Assembly (NCBI RefSeq): GCF_000331005.1
Contig: NZ_AEJB01000618.1
Location: 1 to 38,935, forward strand
Length of the DNA stretch: 38,935 bases
Direction: 5' to 3'
DNA from: Streptomyces turgidiscabies Car8
GTDB lineage: Bacteria > Actinomycetota > Actinomycetes > Streptomycetales > Streptomycetaceae
Made by a program: the position numbers and the translations under genes. A model generated the notes under the pieces. It was not told the DNA's origin, searched no databases, and worked only from the letters and a program-made list of their open reading frames with translations. This document shows positions 31,158-38,935 of this stretch, piece after piece. Every line of letters starts with the position of its first letter. Positions within the stretch are counted from its first letter, which is position 1.

Positions 31158-32366
31158 ATGAGCGCACCGCTGCACGAGGCCCGTCCGCCCGGCACGGGCG
31201 CCCGGCTGCCCGACACCCAGCAGGGCATGCGCCGCCGCAATCTCGCGCGGGTGATGCACACCGTCAGCGCCGAGGGGCCGCTCTCGCGCGCGGGGGTCGC
31301 CTCACGCATCGGGCTCACCCGGGCGGCGGTGTCGACGCTGGTGGACGAGCTCATCCGCTCGGGGCTGCTCGAAGAGCTGGGTCCCGAGCGTCCCGGCCGG
31401 GTCGGGCGCCCCGGGTCGGCGCTCGCCGTGAGCGGGCGCGGTCCGGCCGGGATCGGCGCGGAGGTCGGTGTCGACCATCTGGCGGTCTGCGCGGTCGACC
31501 TGCGGGGCGTGGTCCGGGCGCGCGCCGTTCGTCACGGCGCCAACCGCGGACGCTCACCCGAACCGGTGATCACGGAACTGACCGGTCTGGTGCGGAAGGT
31601 CATCGCCGAAGCGGAGCGCGAGGGACTGTGGCCGGCCGGGCTCGCGGTCGCCGTACCGGGGCTCGTGGCCCGCGACGGGCGCACCGTCGTCCGAGCCCCG
31701 AACCTCGACTGGCACGACACCGACCTCGGCGCGCTGCTTCCCGTCGACCTCCCGTTGACGGTGGACAACGAGGCCAACCTCGGCGCGCTGGCGGAACTCT
31801 GGCTCGGAGACGGCACTCCGCCGGACTTCCTGCATGTGTCGGCCGAGATCGGTATCGGCGCGGCGGTGGTCGTGGACGGGCGGCTGCTGCGCGGAACGCG
31901 CGGATTCGCCGGCGAGCTGGGGCATGTGCCGGTGCGTCCCGAGGGGCCGGAGTGCGCGTGCGGTGGTCGCGGGTGTCTGGAGCAGTACGCGGGTGAGGAG
32001 GCGGTCCTGCGGGCGGCGGGCGTCGAGTCGGGCGAGGACCGCGTCGGGCTGCTCGCGGAGCGCGCCGCTCAGGGCGACCCGGCCGTACGGCGAGCCCTGG
32101 ACGGGGCCGGCACGGCACTCGGTATCGCGCTGACCGGGGCGGTCAATCTGCTGGACCCGGAGACCGTCGTCCTGGGCGGCGCGCTGTCCGGGCTCGCGCC
32201 GTGGCTGCTGCCGGCGCTGGAGGCGGAACTGGACCGGCGTACGGCGGGACCCGCCTGTGCGGTGACGGTGTCGCGGCTGGGACCCGAGGGCCCGCTGCTG
32301 GGCGCCGCGCACTCGGTGGTGCGGGCGGTGCTGGACGACCCGGGGGCGGTGGCGGGGCGGGGCTGA
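31158..32366 (+). CDS. xylR: ROK-family transcriptional repressor, likely XylR
   Basis: This 402-residue protein has an N-terminal winged-helix DNA-binding domain (about 25-85; RRRNLARVMHTVSAEGP, then SRAGVASRIGLTRAAVSTLV). A ROK sugar-kinase-like sensory domain follows. The zinc motif CxCGxxGCxE is intact (ECACGGRGCLEQYAG), and the sugar-binding TVDNEANLGALAE segment is present. Members with an N-terminal HTH repress sugar operons and respond to the sugar. Its position directly after xylB makes D-xylose the likely ligand and the xylA-xylB region its likely target. Start ATG 31158 is preceded by a GACGGAGG-like site. Confidence 0.9.
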   Translation: MSAPLHEARPPGTGARLPDTQQGMRRRNLARVMHTVSAEGPLSRAGVASRIGLTRAAVSTLVDELIRSGLLEELGPERPGRVGRPGSALAVSGRGPAGIGAEVGVDHLAVCAVDLRGVVRARAVRHGANRGRSPEPVITELTGLVRKVIAEAEREGLWPAGLAVAVPGLVARDGRTVVRAPNLDWHDTDLGALLPVDLPLTVDNEANLGALAELWLGDGTPPDFLHVSAEIGIGAAVVVDGRLLRGTRGFAGELGHVPVRPEGPECACGGRGCLEQYAGEEAVLRAAGVESGEDRVGLLAERAAQGDPAVRRALDGAGTALGIALTGAVNLLDPETVVLGGALSGLAPWLLPALEAELDRRTAGPACAVTVSRLGPEGPLLGAAHSVVRAVLDDPGAVAGRG

Positions 32367-32430
32367 GCGGCGACCTTCCCGGCATCCGCAACCCCCAATC
32401 ACACCGGCGAGTCCTTCAACCAGTACGCAC

Positions 32431-32467
32431 CACCTTTCTTCACCTTGCTCACCTTCCTCACCTTCGT
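32431..32467 (+). repeat. CACCTT repeat array in the amidase leader
   Basis: CACCTT occurs at 32431, 32441, 32450 and 32459. The last three are exactly 9 bp apart, in a pyrimidine-rich stretch ending about 17 nt before the amidase ATG. The unit resembles the anti-Shine-Dalgarno end of 16S rRNA and could pair with a nearby AAAGG. Confidence 0.7.
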
Positions 32468-32484
32468 CGAAAGGCCATTCACGG

Positions 32485-33084
32485 ATGGAGCGGACCAGGG
32501 CGTTCCCCAGCAGACGGCGGCTGTTGAAGAGCGCCGCGCTCGCCGCCGGCCCCTACGCCCTGCTGCCCGCGCCCCGGGTCGGCGCCCAGCCCCCGTCCCC
32601 CGACTACCCGTCGGCCACGTGGGAGCCTGCGACCACCGCCAACTACACGGCGTCGCACCGCCCGTTGACCCTGCTTCCCGACCTGGTCGTCATCCATGTC
32701 ACCCAGGCGTCCTACTCCACGACCCTGGCCGTCTTCCAGCACCCGCTGAAGAAGGTGTCCGCGCACTACGTCGTGCGGTCCGGCGACGGACACGTGGCGC
32801 AGTGCGTGCGGGAGCAGGACATCGCCTGGCACGCGGGCGACTGGAACCACAATCTGCGCAGCATCGGCATCGAACACGAAGGGTGGGTGGAGCGGCCCGG
32901 CTGTTTCACGGACGCCCTTTACGAGCAGTCGGCGAGGCTCACCGCGACGGTCTGCGCCCGCTACGGCATACCGAAGGACCGCACGCACATCATCGGGCAC
33001 TACGAGGTGCCCGGCACCGATCACACCGATCCAGGACCTGACTGGGACTGGACGCGTTACCTACGCCTCGTCAACGGCGCCTGA
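32485..33084 (+). CDS. Tat-exported N-acetylmuramoyl-L-alanine amidase (PGRP fold)
   Basis: This 199-residue protein begins with a twin-arginine signal (SRRRLLKSAALAAGPYAL; cleavage likely near an RVGAQ site at about residue 34). The mature part matches the amidase_2/PGRP fold, which cuts the amide between muramic acid and L-alanine in peptidoglycan. Conserved features are VVIHVTQ (first zinc His), SAHYVV, AWHAGDWNHN, IGIEHEG and the C-terminal IIGHYEVPGTDHTDPGP, which supplies further metal ligands. It is a single-domain enzyme of minimal length. ATG 32485 has a modest AAAGG upstream. It follows the ROK gene by 118 bp, with a repeat array in its leader, so a separate promoter is likely. Confidence 0.9.
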   Translation: MERTRAFPSRRRLLKSAALAAGPYALLPAPRVGAQPPSPDYPSATWEPATTANYTASHRPLTLLPDLVVIHVTQASYSTTLAVFQHPLKKVSAHYVVRSGDGHVAQCVREQDIAWHAGDWNHNLRSIGIEHEGWVERPGCFTDALYEQSARLTATVCARYGIPKDRTHIIGHYEVPGTDHTDPGPDWDWTRYLRLVNGA

Positions 33085-33188
33085 GCGAAACAGTGGTGCC
33101 CTCGATCGGTCGACCGCGTCGAAACGGTTGTCCGCTTCCCTCCCCCGAGTGACGATGTCACCAGCCGCATCGCCGCAGGGAGGCCCAG

Positions 33189-34469
33189 TTGACCGATCCA
33201 TGGGTGGCCCTGGAGCCGGGAGCCGACCCCGTCGAACGGGGACGGGTGCTGCGTCGCGCGCACGAGACGTTCACCGAGGGCGGGACGGTGACCCGGCCGG
33301 TGCGTTCCGTGGTGGCCGACTCCTGGAGACGTTCCGCCCGGGCAGGGGTGGGGCCGGACGGCTCCGCGAGTGTGGAACTGCTGGACAGTGATCTCGGCGC
33401 CTACCGTGCGGAACATCCGCTGGCCCGGGTGATGCCCCTGTTCCGGGAACTCATGGGCACCTTCGCCGCCGACGGCGAGCATCTGCTGGCGGTGTGCGAC
33501 GCGCAGGGCAGGCTGCTGTGGGTGGAGGGGCATCCGAGCACCAGGCTGCAGGCGGGGCGGATCAACTTCGTACCGGGGGCGCGCTGGTCGGAGTCGGCGG
33601 TCGGTACGAACGCGCCGGGTACGGCGGTCGCCGTGGACCGGCCGGTGCAGGTGTTCGCGGCCGAGCACTTCATCCGGCAGGTGCAGCCATGGACGTGCGC
33701 GGCGGCTCCGGTGCACGATCCGCGCACCGGGCGGGTGCTCGGTGCCGTGGACATCACCGGCCGGGACGGGCTCGCGCATCCGCACAGTCTCGGGTTCGTG
33801 CAGGCGGTGGCACGGGCGGCGGAGTCCCAGCTGGCGCTGCTCGCCCCGGCCCGCCCCGCCACGGACGTGCTCGAACTGACCGCGCTGGGCCGTGACGAGG
33901 CTCATCTGCTGGCCGCCGGGCGCGCGTTGCGGCTCAGCCGTCGGCACAGCGAGCTCCTTGTGCTGCTCGCCCGCCATCCGGAGGGGCTGACCGGGGACGA
34001 GCTGCTGTGCGCGTTGTACGAGGACGAGTCGGTCACGCCGGTGACGCTGCGCGCCGAACTGGCCCGGCTGCGCCGTGTCCTGGCTCCGGGGCTGCTGGCG
34101 TCGCGCCCGTACCGGCTGACGTTGCCGGTCGAGTCGGACATCGCCGTCGTGGAGCGCGCGCTCGACACCGGGGCCGTCACCACGGCGGTGCGGGCGTACG
34201 CCGGTCCGTTGCTGCCCGGTTCGAGGGCACCGGCGGTGGCCCGGCTGCGGCGCAGGCTGGCCGACGGTCTGCGCACCGCGCTCGTCGCCCGCCGGGACCC
34301 GGACCTGCTGGCCGACTGGGTCCACGCGCCGTGGGGCGAGGACGACCTCGATGTATGGCGTGCGCTCGCGGCGGTGCGACCGACGGTGGCCGTGCGGGCA
34401 CGCCTGAACGAGCTGGAGTCGGAACAGGCGGCGCCGCGGGGGTGGGCGCGGCAGACCGCCCGGCGCTGA
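33189..34469 (+). CDS. GAF-domain transcriptional regulator (AcoR-type N-terminus, C-terminal HTH, no AAA+ domain)
   Basis: This 426-residue protein starts with the AcoR-type region (VADSWRRSARAGV near residue 40), followed by a GAF-like sensory domain (about 70-215; RWSESAVGTNAPGTAV and GAVDITGRDG are typical). A C-terminal region (about 235-310) is probably winged-helix (RLSRRHSELLVLLARHPEGL). The sigma-54 AAA+ domain of full AcoR proteins is absent. TTG 33189 is chosen because GGGAGG (33178-33183) sits 5 nt upstream. The next gene, 238 bp downstream on the same strand, is an ExaC-like aldehyde dehydrogenase, so this is probably its activator. The effector is unknown, perhaps an alcohol or aldehyde. 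Confidence 0.85.
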   Translation: MTDPWVALEPGADPVERGRVLRRAHETFTEGGTVTRPVRSVVADSWRRSARAGVGPDGSASVELLDSDLGAYRAEHPLARVMPLFRELMGTFAADGEHLLAVCDAQGRLLWVEGHPSTRLQAGRINFVPGARWSESAVGTNAPGTAVAVDRPVQVFAAEHFIRQVQPWTCAAAPVHDPRTGRVLGAVDITGRDGLAHPHSLGFVQAVARAAESQLALLAPARPATDVLELTALGRDEAHLLAAGRALRLSRRHSELLVLLARHPEGLTGDELLCALYEDESVTPVTLRAELARLRRVLAPGLLASRPYRLTLPVESDIAVVERALDTGAVTTAVRAYAGPLLPGSRAPAVARLRRRLADGLRTALVARRDPDLLADWVHAPWGEDDLDVWRALAAVRPTVAVRARLNELESEQAAPRGWARQTARR

Positions 34470-34621
34470 CCGGCATACCCGGCTCCCGTCCCCCGGGCTC
34501 AGGTCCCACAGCCCGCGCGGGCTCCGGGTCGCCGGCCGGCCCACGCGACGGCACCGCCGTACGCATCACGCGTCGGTGCACTCCTGCGCTCCCCCGCCCA
34601 TGCCACGCCAGGCACCCGTGC

Positions 34622-34639
34622 GCAACCTGTCTGCAACCT
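34622..34639 (+). promoter_or_regulatory. GCAACCT direct repeat upstream of the aldehyde dehydrogenase
   Basis: GCAACCT occurs at 34622-34628 and 34633-34639, one helical turn (11 bp) apart, followed by a -10-like TAGCGT at 34650-34655. This is a possible activator site for the adjacent GAF/HTH protein. Confidence 0.35.
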
Positions 34640-34707
34640 CGCCGGTTCTAGCGTCGCGGCGAGAGCGGCCCACCGGCGGGCGGCTCTGCTGAAGGAGGCA
34701 GGCCAGC

Positions 34708-36231
<1,524 letters not shown>

Positions 36232-36243
36232 AGCCTGAAAGTC

Positions 36244-36278
36244 GGTTGCCTGGAGGCATCGTTGCACTCCAGGCAACC
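36244..36278 (+). terminator. Strong terminator after exaC
   Basis: GGTTGCCTGGAG (36244-36255) and CTCCAGGCAACC (36267-36278) form a perfect 12-bp stem with an 11-nt loop. It begins 13 nt after the exaC stop codon. No U-tract follows, as is usual in Streptomyces. Confidence 0.85.
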
Positions 36279-36689
36279 CAACACGACAGCTACTCAATGC
36301 CATCGGTCGGGCTCGTCTCGCTACTCTCTGGCACGCAGCGGGGTTCCACTCGGACCAGTCGCGGACCCAATTCTGCCGGAGCCACCGGAGCCACCGGCTG
36401 ACCGTGCCGTCGGTGGAGGGGACTGTCAGACGCATCTCGGCATCGGGCAGAGCCGTGAGTGAACAGACCAAGTAGGCCTCGGCTGTCCGTTCCACTGTCG
36501 GCCGAGCACCCGGAGGCGCGGACGCCCAGACGCCGGGCTGTCCTGACATGGCTGCGAACGCGGGTAGCGTCCAGCGGCTGTCGGCTCGTCAGAACGCGTG
36601 GCACGACAACCAACTGATCCTGCGTCGACAACGAGCTCCCCGACATCTTCTTCGCGGTTCCGCAACGGGACCGCTGGCCTCCGGGCCCC
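36279..36689. other. Intergenic stretch without a recognised gene, probably degenerate
   Basis: Open frames here are short or run antisense into exaC. On the minus strand a tryptophan-rich piece (WLRWLRQNWVRDWSEWNPAAC) looks faintly like coding debris, but I cannot assign it. The IS110 remnant begins immediately after. I regard this as decayed accessory DNA. Confidence 0.5.
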
Positions 36690-37345
36690 GGCATGGCTGC
36701 TGGAACGCTACGGATCCCCGGCCGGATTGCGAAAGGCCGGTCGTCGCAGGCTGGTTGAAGTGATCCGTCCCAAGGCCCCGCGCATGGCGCCCAGCGGCTG
36801 ATCGACGAGATCTTCGACGCGCTCGACGAACAGACCGTCGTGGTCCCCGGGACCGGCACACTCGACGTCGTGATCCGGTCACTGGCCCGCTCGCTCGCGG
36901 CCGTCGACGAACAGCGACGAACTCTGGAAACGCAGATCGGGCAACTGCCGGAGGCCCACCCTCTTTCGGCGGTCCTGTCCTCGATGCCGGGGGTCGCGGT
37001 CAGGACCGCCGTTACCTTGCTGGTCACCGTCGGCGACGGCACCAGCTTCCCCGCCGCAGCCCGCCTGGCCTCCTACGCCGGCCTCGCCCCGACCACCAAG
37101 TCTTCGGGGACCTCTATCCACGGCGAACACGCGCCCAGCGACGGCAACCGGCAGCTCAAACGCGCGATGTCCCTGTCCGCGTTCGCCGCACTGCACCGCC
37201 TCCCGCACCTACCGTCCGATGCCGGGCCCGCGGAAAGATTCACACACAGGCTCTCCTCCGCCTGGCCCGCCACCGCATCAGCGTTCTGTTCGTGATGCTC
37301 CGCGACGGCACCTTCCACGAACCCAGAACCCCACGCCTCGCTTGA
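36690..37345 (+). pseudogene. Decayed IS110-family transposase (C-terminal two-thirds, several frameshifts)
   Basis: Translation in successive frames gives an IS110/IS116-type transposase. First comes LLERYGSPAGLRKAGRRRLV (from about 36690), then, after a frameshift near 36785, QRLIDEIFDALDEQTVVVPG leading into SSMPGVAVRTAVTLLV, ARLASYAGLAPTTKSSGTS and QLKRAMSLSAFAALH. Two further frameshifts near 37195-37235 are needed to reach ALLRLARHRISVLFVMLRD, GTFHEP and the TGA at 37343-37345. The N-terminal DEDD catalytic part is missing. IS110 elements lack classical terminal inverted repeats, so the original ends cannot be set. It cannot be active. Confidence 0.85.
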
Positions 37346-37367
37346 CGAAAGACACAGGGGCCCCCGC

Positions 37368-37802
37368 CTACGCCTCCACCATCCGTCGCAACAGATCCCG
37401 CAGAGACTCCCGCTCCCCCTGTGACAACCCGGCCAGCGGCTCGCGCGCGAAGCGCAGTCCCTCCCGTAGCTCCCGTGCCACCCGGCGCCCCTCGTCCGTG
37501 GCCGCCGCCACCTTGACCCGCCGGTCCGCAGGGTCGGGTCGCCGCTCCACCAGAGCCCGCGCTTCGAGCCGGTCCACGATCCCGGTGACGTTCGACGGCT
37601 CGCACTTCAGTTTCTGGGCGAGCTTGCGCATGGGCAGCGGCTCCCGGGACAGCAGACTCAGCAGCCGTACCTGCGCCCCGGTGAGGGCGTGCTCCGCGGC
37701 GGCCTCCTCGTATTCCGAGTGGAAGCGGGCCACCACATCGCCGATGAGCTCCACGACCTCCATGGTCAGCGAGTCGGGTCGGGTCGTGTCAGGAGTGGCC
37801 AT
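37368..37802 (-). CDS. MarR-family transcriptional regulator
   Basis: This 144-residue protein is full length for MarR. A winged-helix domain lies at about 40-105: TGAQVRLLSLLSREPLPMRKLAQ, then CEPSNVTGIVDRLEARALVERR with the wing DPADRRVKVAA. N- and C-terminal helices form the dimerisation part. GGAG precedes ATG 37802 at a short spacing. It is divergent from the oxidoreductase gene, and the 92-bp gap between them holds a large inverted repeat that is likely its operator. MarR proteins commonly repress a neighbouring gene until a phenolic or electrophilic ligand binds; the ligand here is unknown. Confidence 0.92.
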   Translation of the reverse strand: MATPDTTRPDSLTMEVVELIGDVVARFHSEYEEAAAEHALTGAQVRLLSLLSREPLPMRKLAQKLKCEPSNVTGIVDRLEARALVERRPDPADRRVKVAAATDEGRRVARELREGLRFAREPLAGLSQGERESLRDLLRRMVEA

Positions 37803-37820
37803 GCGCTCCAGGATACCGCG

Positions 37821-37874
37821 TTACTTGACAACCTGAAATATTCAGAGGCATGGTTGTTTCAGATACTGAAGTAA
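37821..37874. promoter_or_regulatory. Promoter and paired palindromes between marR and the oxidoreductase
   Basis: TTACTT-N6-CTGAAA (37821-37838) is repeated in inverse orientation as TTTCAG-N6-AAGTAA (37857-37874). Each arm also contains its own 13-bp palindrome: CTGAA-ATA-TTCAG (37833-37845) and TTCAG-ATA-CTGAA (37858-37870). A -35 element TTGACA (37825-37830) for the oxidoreductase lies inside the first arm. The pattern suits two MarR dimers. Confidence 0.7.
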
Positions 37875-37894
37875 ATGGAAAGGGTCCTGGCATC

Positions 37895-38893
37895 ATGATC
37901 AACCGCGAATGGCACCTCAACTCCCGCCCGGTGGGCGTACCCAAGCCCGAGGACTTCGCCCTGGTCGAGGCGGAGGCTCCGACCGCCGGTGAGGGCCAGG
38001 TCCTGGTCCGGAACAAGTACCTCTCGGTCGACCCCTACATGCGGGGCCGCATGAGCGACGCGAAGTCGTATGCCGCGCCCTTCGAGCTCGGCGAAGTCAT
38101 GCAGGGCGGTGCCGTCGGCGAGGTCATCGAGTCCAACGTCGAGGGCATCGCCGTCGGCGACCACGTCCTGCACTTCCTCGGTTGGCGCGAGTATGCGGTC
38201 GTGGCATCGCAGAGCGCCGTCAAGGTGGACGCGGACGCCGCGCCGCTGTCGACGTACCTCGGCGTCCTGGGCATGACCGGCCTCACGGCCTACGCCGGTC
38301 TGCTGCGCGTCGCCTCCTTCAAGGAGGGTGACTCGGTCTTCGTCTCCGGCGCCGCGGGTGCCGTCGGCAGCCAGGTCGGCCAGATCGCCAAGCTCAAGGG
38401 CGCCTCGCGGGTGATCGGCTCGGCCGGCTCCGACGACAAGGTCAAGCTGCTCGTCGAGGAGTACGGCTTCGACGCGGCCTTCAACTACAAGAACGGCGAG
38501 GTCAGCGACCAACTGCGCGAGGCCGCCCCGGACGGGATCGACGTCTACTTCGACAACGTGGGCGGTGACCACCTGGAGGCCGCCATCGGCTCCCTCAACC
38601 AGGGGGGCCGTATCGCGGTCTGTGGGATGATCTCGGGCTACAACAACACCGAGGCCGCTCCCGGCCCGAGGAACCTCGCCCGTCTGATCCAGACCCGCGG
38701 CCGCATCCAGGGCTTCCTGGTCGGCGACCAGTACGACCTCCAGCCGGAGTTCGTCTCCGAGGTCGGCCCGTGGGTGGCGTCCGGGCAGCTCAAGTACCGC
38801 GAGACGGTCGTCGAGGGCATCGAGAACAACCTGGAGGCGTTCCTCGGGGTCCTGCGCGGCGACAACACCGGGAAGATGATCGTCAAGCTGTAG
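37895..38893 (+). CDS. NADP-dependent medium-chain oxidoreductase (CurA/leukotriene B4 dehydrogenase-like)
   Basis: This 332-residue zinc-free medium-chain dehydrogenase/reductase resembles the NADPH-dependent enone reductase group (curcumin reductase, 2-alkenal reductase). The N-terminal NREWHLNSRPVGVPKPEDF and LSVDPYMRGRM motifs are characteristic. The Rossmann domain carries VFVSGAAGAVGSQVGQIAKL and DVYFDNVGGDHLEAAI. It should reduce carbon-carbon double bonds of reactive enones. ATG 37895 is preferred: the in-frame ATG 37850 falls between the promoter palindromes, where transcription is likely to begin, and is not conserved-looking. GAAAGGG lies about 10 nt upstream. Divergent from marR, which probably represses it. 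The gene is complete; the stop is 42 bp before the window's end. Confidence 0.92.
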   Translation: MINREWHLNSRPVGVPKPEDFALVEAEAPTAGEGQVLVRNKYLSVDPYMRGRMSDAKSYAAPFELGEVMQGGAVGEVIESNVEGIAVGDHVLHFLGWREYAVVASQSAVKVDADAAPLSTYLGVLGMTGLTAYAGLLRVASFKEGDSVFVSGAAGAVGSQVGQIAKLKGASRVIGSAGSDDKVKLLVEEYGFDAAFNYKNGEVSDQLREAAPDGIDVYFDNVGGDHLEAAIGSLNQGGRIAVCGMISGYNNTEAAPGPRNLARLIQTRGRIQGFLVGDQYDLQPEFVSEVGPWVASGQLKYRETVVEGIENNLEAFLGVLRGDNTGKMIVKL

Positions 38894-38935
38894 TCACGGG
38901 ACCGTCTGCGTGACTACGCCCGACGGAGCTCGTCG

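Noticed and set aside
36262..36549. Possible short genes on either strand between exaC and the IS110 remnant.
   Set aside because: No recognisable domain, ribosome site or conserved start; treated as debris.
37850..37894. In-frame ATG 45 bp upstream of the preferred oxidoreductase start.
   Set aside because: It lies between promoter palindromes, about where the -10 element falls, and the extra 15 residues do not resemble the family N-terminus.

Overview
The window looks like chromosomal DNA of a Streptomyces species. Base composition is very GC-rich, with strong third-position G/C. GTG and TTG starts are common, and typical Streptomyces gene sets are present: a conservon (cvnABCD), a DUF3516 helicase, a SNF2/SWIM pair and the xylA-xylB-ROK locus. 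From memory only, the order resembles the S. coelicolor region running from an ABC pair up to xylA and thcA; I could not check this. Almost every base is used by chromosomal genes. The only mobile DNA I recognise is a decayed IS110 transposase near 36.7-37.3 kb.

Layout. (1) 0-7 kb: a DctA-type dicarboxylate symporter, a secreted PNGase A-like protein and, divergently, a two-gene ABC exporter whose ATPase sites are asymmetric. (2) 7-12.3 kb: a DUF5709-like acidic protein, zinc-free type B ribosomal protein L31, a YdjM-like membrane protein, a DUF3516 superfamily 2 helicase and acyl-CoA thioesterase II. (3) 12.3-19.4 kb: a two-HTH protein, a stand-alone roadblock protein, a PPOX/F420-type flavin-fold protein and the conservon: CvnA sensor kinase-like, CvnB roadblock, CvnC DUF742, CvnD GTPase. 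An MHYT-domain membrane sensor lies directly upstream of the conservon on the same strand. (4) 19.5-23.2 kb: a methyltransferase, two unassigned proteins, a 60-residue membrane protein and a membrane fatty acid desaturase. (5) 23.4-28.1 kb: a SNF2 helicase overlapping a SWIM zinc-finger gene, then a proline-rich single-pass membrane protein in tail-to-tail overlap. (6) 28.2-32.4 kb: xylose isomerase, divergent xylulokinase and a ROK repressor, with an operator-like inverted repeat between xylA and xylB. (7) 32.4-36.3 kb: a Tat-exported peptidoglycan amidase, and a GAF/HTH activator followed by an ExaC-type aldehyde dehydrogenase with a strong terminator. (8) 36.3-38.9 kb: IS110 debris, then a divergent MarR regulator and an NADP-dependent oxidoreductase sharing a large inverted repeat.

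The most unusual thing I saw is in the conservon. The last 11 codons of cvnC are present a second time, about 150 bp further on, overlapping the cvnD start in the frame cvnC would have used. The two copies share 10 of 11 residues but only 23 of 33 bases. This suggests the cvnC-cvnD junction is recombinant, built from two paralogous conservons or by an old insertion. Other items for a second look are a 10-bp inverted repeat upstream of the MHYT gene, the paired palindromes at the MarR/oxidoreductase promoter, a CACCTT repeat array in the amidase leader, and the asymmetric ABC exporter. I saw no CRISPR array, tRNA, rRNA, prophage or clear defence island.
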